Below are positions 30,565 to 39,007 of a stretch of DNA of 64,000 bases, piece by piece. The DNA lies in assembly GCA_947632515.1 (NCBI GenBank), contig CANRPO010000001.1:1-64000 (forward strand), read 5' to 3'. Under the pieces are notes generated by a model. The model worked only from the letters and a program-made list of their open reading frames with translations, did not search any database and had not been told where the DNA came from. This DNA is from an uncultured Lachnospiraceae bacterium (lineage in GTDB: Bacteria; Bacillota; Clostridia; Lachnospirales; Lachnospiraceae). The translations under genes and the position numbers were made by a program. Each line of letters begins with the position of its first letter. Position 1 is the stretch's first letter.

Positions 30565-31311
30565 TTGAGAGAGCCATCGCAACAGTATGATTTACGGCAG
30601 TTTTATAAGGATTTGAAGGAGTTTTCCCTGGATTTTTCAGACACACAGATACAACAATTTGTTGTATACTATGAATTGCTCGCAGAAAAAAATAAGGTTA
30701 TGAACCTTACCGCGATCACTGAATTTGAGGAGGTTTTTAAAAAACATTTTACGGACAGCCTCTCGCTGATAAAATGCTGCGATCTGTCTTGCGCGGACGG
30801 AGAGCTTGCGCTTATTGACATTGGAACGGGAGCGGGCTTTCCGGGGATCCCCCTCAAGATCGCCTTTCCGGATCTGCGCGTTACGCTTATGGATTCCTTG
30901 AATAAAAGGGTTGACTTTCTGCGTGAAGTGATCGCCGAGCTGGGACTGAATGGTATCGAGGCGATTCACGGACGCGCTGAGGACTACGCCAAGCCGGGAC
31001 AGCTCAGAGAAAAGTACGATCTGTGCGTATCGAGGGCGGTGGCGAATCTTGCGGTGCTCTCTGAATACTGTCTTCCTTACGTCAAAGTGGGCGGTAAATT
31101 TATTGCCTACAAGTCTGAGAAGGCTGCGGAGGAGTTGGAGGAGGCTGCGAACGCGATCTGTATTTTGGGCGGGGAAGCAGCGGGGCAGATTACTTTTACA
31201 CTTCCTGATTCTAAGCTACATCGCTGTCTGATCACAGTGGAGAAGGTGAGGAAAACGCCCGCAAAATATCCGAGGAAAGCGGGAACGGCGGGAAAAAAGC
31301 CGTTGAAGTGA
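30565..31311 (+). CDS. rsmG: 16S rRNA (guanine(527)-N7)-methyltransferase RsmG
   Basis: A 248-residue methyltransferase that modifies G527 of 16S rRNA. The AdoMet motif is LIDIGTGAGFPGIPLKIAFP; preceding it, NKVMNLTAITEFEEVFKKHF is the family N-terminal signature. Translation begins at TTG (30565) with AAGGAG eight bases upstream. A lysine-rich C-terminal extension follows the domain. It completes the mnmE-mnmG-rsmG unit. Confidence 0.95.
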   Translation: MREPSQQYDLRQFYKDLKEFSLDFSDTQIQQFVVYYELLAEKNKVMNLTAITEFEEVFKKHFTDSLSLIKCCDLSCADGELALIDIGTGAGFPGIPLKIAFPDLRVTLMDSLNKRVDFLREVIAELGLNGIEAIHGRAEDYAKPGQLREKYDLCVSRAVANLAVLSEYCLPYVKVGGKFIAYKSEKAAEELEEAANAICILGGEAAGQITFTLPDSKLHRCLITVEKVRKTPAKYPRKAGTAGKKPLK

Positions 31312-31367
31312 CTGCTTTATCGACGGACAGGATTATTTCGTCACTATCCTTCGGAGCGGAGAATGCC

Positions 31368-33116
31368 ATGAAAATTTTACTCGTAGCGATCAATGCAAAA
31401 TATATACACTCCAACCCCGCTGTCTATTCCCTGAGAGCATGCGCGGGCGAGTATAAGTCCTGCGTTGATATTGTTGAGTTTACGATCAATCAGCAGCCCT
31501 CTTATATTTTGCGGGAAATCTATCGACGGCATCCTGACGTGGTCGCTTTTTCCTGCTATATCTGGAACAGCCAATATATTGACTATATTGCTGCGGATCT
31601 GCATAAGATACTCCCTCATGTGGATTTGTGGGCAGGCGGCCCCGAGGTTTCTTATCATGCTGAGGAGGCGATACAAAGGTGGAATCTGCGTGGCGTCATG
31701 ACAGGACAGGGAGAAGGCGTTTTCAGACGATTGGTTACTTCTTATGCTGAAAATACATCTGAAGAACTTCCCGCAATTCTTGAAGGGAACGGCGCCGCGA
31801 GACTTTCTCTTGATGAGATTCCTTTTTGGTATGAAGATTTGAAGGATTTTAAACATCGCATCATCTACTATGAGAGCAGCCGGGGCTGTCCCTTCTCGTG
31901 CAGCTATTGTCTTTCCTCTATAGATAAGACCATGGATTTTCGGTGCGTGGAGCGCGTTTGCAGAGAACTGGATTTCTTTCTGGAGCGAAAGGTTCCTCAG
32001 GTAAAATTTGTGGATCGCACGTTTAATTGTAAGAAAGAACATGCCTTGCCGATTCTTAAGCATATCGCAGAACATGACAACGGCGTGACGAATTTTCACT
32101 TCGAGATGGCTGCGGATCTGTTGGACGAAGATTATTACGCGGTTTTGAAAAATCTGCGCCCCGGCGCGGTGCAGTTGGAGATTGGCGTGCAGTCAACCAA
32201 TGAGCGGACCATACGTGAGATCGACCGTCACATGGATTTTACAAAGGTTGCGGCCGCTGTCAAAAGAATTGCTGCGTGGGATAATATTCATGTACATTTA
32301 GATCTGATCGCGGGTCTGCCCTATGAGGATCCGGATTCCTTTCGGAAATCTTTTAACGATGTGTATGCGCTGCAGCCTGAGCATCTCCAGCTGGGTTTTC
32401 TGAAAGTATTAAAAGGTTCCTCCATGGAGTTTCATGTGAAGGATTATGAATTGGCTTACACCTCTCTGCCGCCCTATGAAGTACTTTCTACCAAGTGGCT
32501 TTCTTATGAGGACGTCTGCCATCTGAAACAGATCGAGGAAGTCCTTGAGATTTATTATAACAGCGGCCAGTTTCAGAAATCCTTAGCATATCTGCTCGCA
32601 TATTTTGAGACGCCCTTTGCCATGTACGAGTATATCGCCGAGTGGTATGAAGATCGCGGTCTGTTTGAAATTCAGTCTTCGCGCGTACAGAAATATGAGA
32701 TCCTTTTAGAGTGCGGCATCAGTCGCATTACCGCCTGCACGAAAGAAAACGCGGCGGCGGACTCTGTAAAACAAAATCTTTCTGTCGATTATATCATATC
32801 GGTTTATCGCGAGTATCTTACGTTCGATCTGTACTTGCGCGAGCCGAATATGAAAAACCGTCCTGCCTTCTGCCCTTCTTTAGATTCCCGGAAAGAAAAG
32901 ATACGCGATGTGATCTACGAAGAGTCCAAGACCCACGCGCTGTTTCCCGTATTGTCAGATCACAGTTACAGAGAGCTGACGAAGGTCTTGCACGTGGAAG
33001 TTTTTGAATATATTTTTGACCATCCCGCCGCCTGTATCTTTTATTCTGAGAAGGGGAAAAGAGAATACTTGACGTGTAATACCCGCATAGTTATAATTGA
33101 ATTACCTGATAGGTAA
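31368..33116 (+). CDS. B12-binding-domain radical SAM protein (DUF4080 type)
   Basis: A 582-residue protein with an N-terminal cobalamin-binding-like domain (MKILLVAINAKYIHSNPAV to about 135), a radical SAM core with SRGCPFSCSYC (Cys174, Cys178, Cys181) and a C-terminal DUF4080-like region (about 380-580). Radical SAM enzymes use a 4Fe-4S cluster to make a 5'-deoxyadenosyl radical; the B12 domain hints at a methyl transfer or related reaction, but no substrate is known for this common clostridial family. The ATG at 31368 is chosen by family N-terminus and a GGAG upstream; the frame extends to 31308 within the end of rsmG. Confidence 0.88.
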   Translation: MKILLVAINAKYIHSNPAVYSLRACAGEYKSCVDIVEFTINQQPSYILREIYRRHPDVVAFSCYIWNSQYIDYIAADLHKILPHVDLWAGGPEVSYHAEEAIQRWNLRGVMTGQGEGVFRRLVTSYAENTSEELPAILEGNGAARLSLDEIPFWYEDLKDFKHRIIYYESSRGCPFSCSYCLSSIDKTMDFRCVERVCRELDFFLERKVPQVKFVDRTFNCKKEHALPILKHIAEHDNGVTNFHFEMAADLLDEDYYAVLKNLRPGAVQLEIGVQSTNERTIREIDRHMDFTKVAAAVKRIAAWDNIHVHLDLIAGLPYEDPDSFRKSFNDVYALQPEHLQLGFLKVLKGSSMEFHVKDYELAYTSLPPYEVLSTKWLSYEDVCHLKQIEEVLEIYYNSGQFQKSLAYLLAYFETPFAMYEYIAEWYEDRGLFEIQSSRVQKYEILLECGISRITACTKENAAADSVKQNLSVDYIISVYREYLTFDLYLREPNMKNRPAFCPSLDSRKEKIRDVIYEESKTHALFPVLSDHSYRELTKVLHVEVFEYIFDHPAACIFYSEKGKREYLTCNTRIVIIELPDR

Positions 33117-33137
33117 TTTATACGAAAGGGCCATGCT

Positions 33138-33509
33138 TTGGAACTGGAATACGCGTCGGATAAAGTCAGAGAACAATGTATAAGCGTAAAAGCGGCGAAA
33201 AAACTTTTTGCCGGCGATACCGTGTTGACACGGAATTTGTTAGCGCGTATAAATGCGTTGGAAAACGCGGAAACTATCAAGGATATTATTGTTCAGCCTT
33301 CTTTTCGATTTCATAAGCTGGGGAATAAAAAAGGAAAGAACTTGGAAGGATATTTTGCAATCGATGTGAAGTCCGTCAGAGAACCTTGGAGAATTATCAT
33401 ACAGCCGTTGAACGAACATAAGGAACCGTATGAACCGTGTAATATTGACGAGATAGCCGGAATGATCAGGATTGTAGAGATTGCGGAGGTGAGCAGGCAT
33501 TATGAGTAA
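33138..33509 (+). CDS. HigB/RelE-ParE-type toxin
   Basis: A 123-residue protein whose second half (FHKLGNKKGKNLEGYFAIDV and EPWRIIIQPLNE) matches the plasmid-killer HigB branch of RelE/ParE toxins, which cleave ribosome-bound mRNA. It is somewhat longer than classic HigB because of an N-terminal extension. It starts at TTG (33138) with GAAAGGG upstream and overlaps the antitoxin gene by 8 bases. The toxin-first order is characteristic of higBA. Confidence 0.85.
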   Translation: MELEYASDKVREQCISVKAAKKLFAGDTVLTRNLLARINALENAETIKDIIVQPSFRFHKLGNKKGKNLEGYFAIDVKSVREPWRIIIQPLNEHKEPYEPCNIDEIAGMIRIVEIAEVSRHYE

Positions 33510-34584
33510 TTATATGGAATATCATGATAAAATTGCTTTTCATCCGGGATATTATATTAAGGAAATCGTAGACGAAAGCGGACTTACACAGGCAGATTTT
33601 GCGAAAAGGCTTGATACGACGCCTAAAAATTTGAGCCTGTTGATCAGAGGAGAGCAAAGCCTTTCCATTGATATAGCCATGAAGTTGTCCCGCATGGTAG
33701 GTACAAGTATCAATTATTGGTTAAAGCTGCAGAATACATATGATGCTTTGATCGCTGAATTTAAATCAGAAGAAGTGTTAGCGGAAGAGCGGTCTGTATT
33801 CAAATATTTTGATTATGCGTACTTTAGGGAAAATTATGGACTGCCGGATTTGTCAGGACAAATCGATGAGCAGATAAAGCAGGTCAGAGAGTTTCTTCAT
33901 GTGGCAACGCTTTCTGTTTTTAAGAAAAAAGATATGGCGGTAAGTTTTAGAAACGCTGCGGAGGGATTGACAGAAGAAACTACCGTAAAGGCGAATGTAA
34001 TGGTTCAGATTGCAACCAATAAGGCTTTAAAAACAAAAGTTTCCGGATTTCATAAAAAAGAATTTGAAAGGGCGGTTTCTTATGCCCTGACTTTGACAAA
34101 GAATCACGAGGAGTTTTATCCTTTAATCAGAAGGGCATTTCTTGACGCGGGAGTGATCTTTGTGATCCTGCCTAATATTTCCGGTTCTAAAACAAACGGA
34201 GCTACCAAGAAAATTGGCGATAGTATCATGTTGATGGTGAATGACAGAAAGTTGTACGCGGATTCTTTCTGGTTTACGCTTTTTCATGAAATAGGACATA
34301 TCATGAACGGTGATTACGGCATTTCATTTGAGGAAGAACGCGGCGTACAGGAGGATGCTGCGGATCGGTTTGCCGAGGATAGTTTGATACCGGCCGAAAG
34401 CTATCGGGCGTTTTTGGCAGATAAGGAGTTTGGACTGTACGCGATCAGAAGATTTGCGGATCAAATAGACCGTGATCCCGGCATTGTTCTCGGAAGATTA
34501 CAAAATGATGGAATCATCGGAACAGAAGATGCGGCGTTACAGTCATTGCGATCCAAGTATAAAATAAAGACGAGCCTACAGTAA
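33502..34584 (+). CDS. HigA-type antitoxin fused to an ImmA/IrrE metallopeptidase
   Basis: A 360-residue protein. Residues ~10-80 form a HigA-like XRE helix-turn-helix (LTQADFAKRLDTTPKNLSLL). The C-terminal half is an ImmA/IrrE (M78) domain with the zinc motif HEIGH at 262-266 and a downstream acidic ligand candidate in QEDAADRFAED. Coupling of DNA binding and protease in one antitoxin suggests that the protein may control its own or the toxin's level by proteolysis; this is inference. It overlaps the toxin gene by 8 bases. Confidence 0.88.
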   Translation: MSNYMEYHDKIAFHPGYYIKEIVDESGLTQADFAKRLDTTPKNLSLLIRGEQSLSIDIAMKLSRMVGTSINYWLKLQNTYDALIAEFKSEEVLAEERSVFKYFDYAYFRENYGLPDLSGQIDEQIKQVREFLHVATLSVFKKKDMAVSFRNAAEGLTEETTVKANVMVQIATNKALKTKVSGFHKKEFERAVSYALTLTKNHEEFYPLIRRAFLDAGVIFVILPNISGSKTNGATKKIGDSIMLMVNDRKLYADSFWFTLFHEIGHIMNGDYGISFEEERGVQEDAADRFAEDSLIPAESYRAFLADKEFGLYAIRRFADQIDRDPGIVLGRLQNDGIIGTEDAALQSLRSKYKIKTSLQ

Positions 34585-34610
34585 GTTTTTGATATATGAG
34601 AGGAACTTTC

Positions 34611-34889
34611 ATGAAAAAATCTTTATACATTCCAAGTATGATAATTGCGGCAATGCTGTTATGTTCCTGTGCGAAGATAAATGGAGGCACGTCGATCATG
34701 GATATTAGTGTGAAAAATCACACTGATGTGCTGATTGTTTCACTGAACGAACTTTGTTCGTTCGAGGAATTTTGTGCCAGAGCGTCACAAATTCCCCTGA
34801 TGGCAGACGCGAATTTGAGATTCGCGTCGCCCCGTCGCGAGAACGCTCCAGAATGGGGATTAGTAGATTCGACGCGCCTTCACTTATGA
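34611..34889 (+). CDS. Short lipoprotein whose C-terminus is made of repeat sequence
   Basis: The start (MKKSLYIPSMIIAAMLLCSC) is a lipoprotein signal peptide with lipobox LCSC. After about 35 residues the frame enters a series of hairpins (from 34707) and the rest reads as repeat-derived sequence (DANLRFASPRRENAPEW). The original lipoprotein was probably longer and has been truncated, or the repeat simply supplies its end. The upstream AGAGGAAC gives a plausible ribosome site. Whether a stable protein is made is uncertain. Confidence 0.45.
   Translation: MKKSLYIPSMIIAAMLLCSCAKINGGTSIMDISVKNHTDVLIVSLNELCSFEEFCARASQIPLMADANLRFASPRRENAPEWGLVDSTRLHL
34707..34828. repeat. Composite element of four consecutive hairpins
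   Basis: Four inverted repeats follow one another: AGTGTGA/TCACACT (34707-34724), GAACGAAC-TTT-GTTCGTTC (34745-34763), GGAATTTTGTG/CACAAATTCC with a one-base bulge (34767-34795), and GACGCGAAT-TTGAG-ATTCGCGTC (34806-34828). A possible fifth pair CCCC/GGGG flanks 34830-34858. The density of hairpins is unlike anything else in the window and suggests a dispersed structured repeat. The element lies between the TA pair and the convergent hydrolase gene. Confidence 0.65.
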
Positions 34890-34902
34890 TCTATGCTGTT
34901 TT

Positions 34903-35853
34903 TCATTTTCCCAGAAAGATCTTGATCTGTTCCAGCATCTCGTCCGGCGCCTCGAGCTGCGGCAGATGTCTGGTATTCGGAATATAGACTTCCTCGATTG
35001 CGGGGTTGTAGTATCTGTAATTGTCGATCGTGGTGTGGATCTCGTCTTCCTGTTCCCCTCCGATCATCAGAATACTGTTGTTGATCTCTTTCAGCTCGCG
35101 CAGAATATTTACGTTCATGTATTTGCCGACATAGCTTGCAAAGGCATATTTGGCATTATAGCCTCCCGCATATGCTGCCTCCAGATAATTTGCGATATAT
35201 TTTTCTCTGATCTCCTCCGCATTACAGAAGTATTGTCTCTGAAAAAATTTCTCCAGCATGATTCTGTTCGTGAGCACGTGATATGTGAAGGTTCCCAACA
35301 CAGGGATTTCGAGAAACAGTTTCATCAGTTTAGTCTGGTTTGACGGAATTTGATTCTGTAAATAGAGACTCTGTGGGTTGATGCAAATGATCCTGTTGAT
35401 AAAGTTCGGATTGTTATGGCAGGCCAGTAAAACAAAGGGTACGGATTCTCCGGAAACAACGACAGACGTTTTTCTTTTGATCACGTTCGTGATAAAATCG
35501 CTGACAAGCTGTTCATAAAGATTTCCCGTATAAGTCATGGAGGGTTTGTCCGATAGGCCGTAGCCCAACAAGTCCACAGAATAAATTTCGTGTTTTTCAG
35601 TCAGGTTGTTAATCAGGCGGTGGTACTCGTAGTTGGAACTTCCCGCCGTCAGATCGTGTATGAGGAGGAGCGGGCTGCCGCTGCCCTTTTTCTGGTATCT
35701 GATTTTGCCGAAACGCCATTCATAATAGCGGTTCTCCGCATTGTTCAAAAGACATTTTGCGGTGCACAGTGAAGTATGTACCTGATTGATGGCGTGCATA
35801 GCAGCGATAGAAGAACCCGATAATAAAATTGCGGCGGTCAGTTTTTTGTTCAT
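34903..35853 (-). CDS. Membrane-anchored alpha/beta hydrolase
   Basis: A 316-residue protein with an N-terminal signal-anchor (MNKKLTAAILLSGSSIAAM), then an alpha/beta hydrolase fold: PLLLIHDLTAGSSNY (oxyanion region), IYSVDLLGYGLSDKP, the nucleophile elbow VVSGESVPFV, and a C-terminal histidine in NTRHLPQLEAPDEM. The elbow reads G-E-S-V-P rather than G-x-S-x-G. It is one of few right-arm genes on the minus strand, opposite to replication. Substrate unknown; extracellular or membrane-associated location is inferred. Confidence 0.85.
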   Translation of the reverse strand: MNKKLTAAILLSGSSIAAMHAINQVHTSLCTAKCLLNNAENRYYEWRFGKIRYQKKGSGSPLLLIHDLTAGSSNYEYHRLINNLTEKHEIYSVDLLGYGLSDKPSMTYTGNLYEQLVSDFITNVIKRKTSVVVSGESVPFVLLACHNNPNFINRIICINPQSLYLQNQIPSNQTKLMKLFLEIPVLGTFTYHVLTNRIMLEKFFQRQYFCNAEEIREKYIANYLEAAYAGGYNAKYAFASYVGKYMNVNILRELKEINNSILMIGGEQEDEIHTTIDNYRYYNPAIEEVYIPNTRHLPQLEAPDEMLEQIKIFLGK

Positions 35854-36000
35854 AGCGGCTCCTTTAACTTTTTCATTATGATAGTACCTTTATTATAATG
35901 GATAAATTTATTTCTTACAAATGTTACCTAAAAATTTTTACCGGTTTTTACGGATTTTTTCAAAAGTCAGCAAGGCGCGTTCCTGTTGTCAAAAATGTAC

Positions 36001-36029
36001 TTGTCCATTAAGAAATCCTCCAGTATAAT
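36001..36029 (+). promoter_or_regulatory. SigA-like promoter of the two-component pair
   Basis: TTGTCC (36001-36006) and TATAAT (36024-36029) are separated by 17 bases, 120 bases upstream of the histidine kinase start. The leader includes a copy of the GCTTGCTGCGGGG repeat at 36091. Confidence 0.6.
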
Positions 36030-36090
36030 ATATTCGCATATATATGTTATGGGATGTCGATTGCCATACGCCGTTATATGTTATAAATTC

Positions 36091-36112
36091 GCTTGCTGCG
36101 GGGTCTTTGATT
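36091..36112. repeat. 22-base repeat, identical to the complement of 41584-41605
   Basis: This stretch, beginning GCTTGCTGCGGGG and ending TTTGATT, is an exact inverted match to 41584-41605. It lies in the 5' leader of the histidine kinase gene. Two exact 22-base copies in 64 kb are not expected by chance, so a dispersed repeat family is likely. Confidence 0.7.
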
Positions 36113-36149
36113 GGGTATTATACTTATAAATATAATCGGAGATGATTAT

Positions 36150-37142
36150 ATGGAATTGCTGAATTTTGAAATTATACAATCCATTTATGATGAACTGCAA
36201 AAGGAACAGAATGAGCGGAAGGAGATCATACAGCAAAAGAAAAATAGAATTGTTGAGATAGACACATATTTAAATGGGCTGCTCAATAAAGAAGAGGGTG
36301 ATCTGCAGGTATTTCTTCCCAGAAAGGTGGAAGACGTATACTGTGAAGAGATAAAACGCAGCAAAGACGAAAAAGAAGAATTGCTCAGCGAGTGCGAAGA
36401 ATTGGAGAGACAATTTCGTTCACATAAGGATAGGATGAAACAATTGGAAAAGTTTCTGTCTGATTCTTTTATGTTGCACGTGAAACAACTTTCTATATTG
36501 GATGCGCAGGAAAAGGAACGTCAGAGAATTGCCAGAGATCTGCATGACACTTCTCTACAGAATCTTACCTACTTAGTCCACAAGGTTGAGTTAGGCTCTC
36601 TCTATATAGATGAAGATCCTGTTAAAGCCAAGCTGGAATTGGCTACAGTGGGAAAAGGAATCCGACAAGTGATCGAGGAGATCAGAAATACTATTTTTGA
36701 TCTGCGTCCGATGTCGGTGGACGATCTTGGATTGAAGGAGACGATTGAAAAACTCCTTACGGTTTTAAATCAGGACAAACAGTTTTATGTCAAGACAGAT
36801 ATTGATACGATAGTGATCGAGAATGCCGATCCGGCTATCCATGTAATATTTATCTCTATTTATCGAATTATACAGGAATGTGTGCAGAATGCGATTAAGC
36901 ATTCCGGCGGAAAAGAAATTGAAGTACGACTCAAAGATTGTGAAAATGTTTATCAGATCAATGTGAGGGATGACGGGATTGGGTTTGATGTGGATGCCGC
37001 AATGAAGAAGGAAAAACATTTTGGTCTTTCCGTTGTCAAAGAGAGGGTAATGTTTTTGGAAGGAAAGATCAATATTGACGTGAGCAATGGAACTTCTATA
37101 GAAATAGAAATTCCCAAAAAGACGAATGATAGGATAGCATAA
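36150..37142 (+). CDS. Cytosolic DegS-like sensor histidine kinase
   Basis: A 330-residue kinase without membrane segments. Residues ~10-125 are a predicted coiled-coil sensor region rich in E, K and Q. The HisKA_3 dimerisation motif ERQRIARDLHDTSLQN holds the phospho-acceptor His132. The ATPase domain shows IIQECVQNAIKHSGG (N box), VRDDGIGFD (G1) and HFGLSVVKERV. This is the NarL/DegS class. The ATG at 36150 has GGAGATG upstream; a TTG at 36111 would add 13 residues. The stimulus must be intracellular. It is followed 27 bases later by its response regulator. Confidence 0.9.
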   Translation: MELLNFEIIQSIYDELQKEQNERKEIIQQKKNRIVEIDTYLNGLLNKEEGDLQVFLPRKVEDVYCEEIKRSKDEKEELLSECEELERQFRSHKDRMKQLEKFLSDSFMLHVKQLSILDAQEKERQRIARDLHDTSLQNLTYLVHKVELGSLYIDEDPVKAKLELATVGKGIRQVIEEIRNTIFDLRPMSVDDLGLKETIEKLLTVLNQDKQFYVKTDIDTIVIENADPAIHVIFISIYRIIQECVQNAIKHSGGKEIEVRLKDCENVYQINVRDDGIGFDVDAAMKKEKHFGLSVVKERVMFLEGKINIDVSNGTSIEIEIPKKTNDRIA

Positions 37143-37169
37143 GGGTATATAAAAAGGAAGGTAGACAGC

Positions 37170-37814
37170 GTGAGTACAAAGGTTATGATTGCAGACGACC
37201 ACAGTTTGGTCAGAGAAGGTATTAAGCAGCTCTTGGAATTTGACGGGAGCGTGAAGGTAGTTTCTGAGGCGTCTAACGGTGTAGAATGTCTCGAAAGATT
37301 AGGAAAGTCGATTCCTGATGTTCTGCTTTTGGATATAAACATGCCGGTGATGAATGGCTTGGAAGTATTGGAAGAAATTAAAAAGCGCGGGTATCATGTT
37401 AAGGTTCTGATTTTGACGGTACATAATGAGTTGGAATATCTGATTAAGGCAGTTGATATTGGCGTTGATGGATATATATTAAAAGAGTCTGAGTCAGCCG
37501 AATTGAAACTGGCAATCCAATCGGTGGTTTCCGGTGAAAATTATATTCAGCCAAGTTTGATTCCTGCGCTGAACAATCGCCTTGCAAATAGAGATATTGA
37601 TAAAGATAAAATTGATTCCCTGACGAGCCGTGAGTTGGAAGTACTCGTTCGAGTTGCAAATGGCATGATAAATAAAGAGATTGCTACTAATCTCAACATA
37701 AGCGAAAGAACGGTTAAAAATCACGTATCCAATATCTTTAAAAAAATAGACGTTTCCGATAGAACACAGGCGGCTGTTTTTGCAATTAAAAACAATATTA
37801 TTAAGCTGTTTTAA
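37170..37814 (+). CDS. NarL/DegU-family response regulator
   Basis: A 214-residue regulator: receiver domain with the acidic pair DD (9-10), phospho-acceptor Asp55 (LLLDINMPVMNG) and Lys in ILKESES, followed by a LuxR-type helix-turn-helix (SLTSRELEVLVRVANGMINKE). It starts at GTG (37170) with AAGGAAGG upstream and pairs with the kinase just before it. Targets are unknown. Its stop lies one base before the first parS site. Confidence 0.92.
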   Translation: MSTKVMIADDHSLVREGIKQLLEFDGSVKVVSEASNGVECLERLGKSIPDVLLLDINMPVMNGLEVLEEIKKRGYHVKVLILTVHNELEYLIKAVDIGVDGYILKESESAELKLAIQSVVSGENYIQPSLIPALNNRLANRDIDKDKIDSLTSRELEVLVRVANGMINKEIATNLNISERTVKNHVSNIFKKIDVSDRTQAAVFAIKNNIIKLF

Positions 37815-37830
37815 TGTTTCACGTGAAACA
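37815..37830. promoter_or_regulatory. parS centromere site 1
   Basis: TGTTTCACGTGAAACA, a perfect 16-base parS palindrome. ParB (Spo0J) binds such sites near the origin, loads and spreads, and with ParA and SMC organises and segregates the chromosome. It begins right after the response regulator stop codon. Confidence 0.95.
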
Positions 37831-37862
37831 TTTCAAATATTTGGATTGTTGACACAAGATAA

Positions 37863-37878
37863 TGTTTCACGTGAAACA
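37863..37878. promoter_or_regulatory. parS centromere site 2
   Basis: A second perfect TGTTTCACGTGAAACA, 48 bases from the first. Degenerate right halves CCGTGAAACATT follow at 37905-37916 and 37938-37949, suggesting decayed copies. The pair lies 360 bases upstream of parA. Confidence 0.95.
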
Positions 37879-38148
37879 ATTTAACCCAAGATATTGTGAG
37901 CATTCCGTGAAACATTTTAATTTTTGCGGGAAACCGACCGTGAAACATTAAATAGCCGATGTTTTATATATAGAAAACCCCTAGTGGAAGGTGGGCGTCG
38001 GCGGATAACAACAGGAACGATATGGCTCTGATCTTACTTAGCATATCTCGAATAAGAAGTAAGAAACATCAGGCATCCCTTAATACCGGTGAAAACGCAA
38101 TCGCATTGACAGTTAAAAAATTTTCCTATGGATTCTCCTATCGTTTAG

Positions 38149-38157
38149 TGTTATAAT
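38149..38157 (+). promoter_or_regulatory. Extended -10 promoter element upstream of parA
   Basis: TGTTATAAT fits an extended -10 (TGn-TATAAT) 80 bases before the parA start. No good -35 box sits at the usual distance. The rest of 37951-38236 shows no gene, RNA motif or strong repeat that I can recognise. Confidence 0.5.
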
Positions 38158-38236
38158 CGTAAACAGACACAAAAAGAATAGATTTGGAGAGAATGTTTTG
38201 TTGCCATACAAAACGAAAGGCAGAGGATAAGCAAAC

Positions 38237-39004
38237 ATGGGAAGAACGATTGCGATTGCAAATCAGAAAGGCGGAGTTGGCAAAACTACAACTTCCATCA
38301 ATCTATCCGCATCACTGGCGGAAAAAGGAAAGAAAGTCCTGGTGATCGATACCGATCCGCAGGGCAACACAACCAGCGGTTTCGGTATCGAGAAGAATGA
38401 ACTTGAGAATACTGTATACGAATTGATTTTAGGAGAATGCTCCATCAACGAATGTATTTTGAATGATGTGATTCCGGGCGTGTCGGTTATCCCGTCCAAT
38501 GTGAATCTGGCAGCCGCCGAGATCGAGTTGATCGGAGTCGATAAGAAGGAGTACATATTAAAGAGCGAAGTAGATTGGGTGAAGGACAAATATGATTTTA
38601 TTATCATTGACTGTCCCCCTTCGCTGAATCTTCTGACGATCAACGCCATGACAACAGCGGACAGTGTACTTGTGCCGATACAGTGTGAGTATTACGCATT
38701 GGAGGGATTGAGCCAGTTGATCCACACCGTCAATCTCGTAAAAGAGAGATTGAATCCCGATCTGGGAATGGAAGGCGTGGTCTTTACCATGTACGATTCT
38801 CGTACCAATCTCTCCCTGCAGGTTGTAGAGAATGTAAAGAATCATTTTAAGCAGAACGTATTTAATACAGTGATACCGAGAAACATCAGATTGGCGGAGG
38901 CGCCCAGCTACGGAATGCCGATTGCCATGTATGATCCGAAGTCTGCGGGAGCTGAGGCGTATATGCACTTGGCAGATGAAGTGATCGACAGAAAGGACAT
39001 ATAG
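38237..39004 (+). CDS. parA: Chromosome partitioning ATPase ParA (Soj)
   Basis: A 255-residue deviant Walker-type ATPase: KGGVGKTTTSINLSASLA (about 10-27), VLVIDTDPQGNTTSG and FIIIDCPPSLN. ParA binds DNA non-specifically in its ATP form and is moved by ParB at parS; in Bacillus it also regulates DnaA. It starts at ATG with AGAGG upstream, and parB follows 3 bases later. Confidence 0.97.
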   Translation: MGRTIAIANQKGGVGKTTTSINLSASLAEKGKKVLVIDTDPQGNTTSGFGIEKNELENTVYELILGECSINECILNDVIPGVSVIPSNVNLAAAEIELIGVDKKEYILKSEVDWVKDKYDFIIIDCPPSLNLLTINAMTTADSVLVPIQCEYYALEGLSQLIHTVNLVKERLNPDLGMEGVVFTMYDSRTNLSLQVVENVKNHFKQNVFNTVIPRNIRLAEAPSYGMPIAMYDPKSAGAEAYMHLADEVIDRKDI

Positions 39005-39007
39005 GAT

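Noticed and set aside
34754..34987. Alternative plus-strand coding frame overlapping the lipoprotein and hydrolase ends
   Set aside because: No ribosome site; it reads through hairpin repeats and the antisense end of the hydrolase gene.
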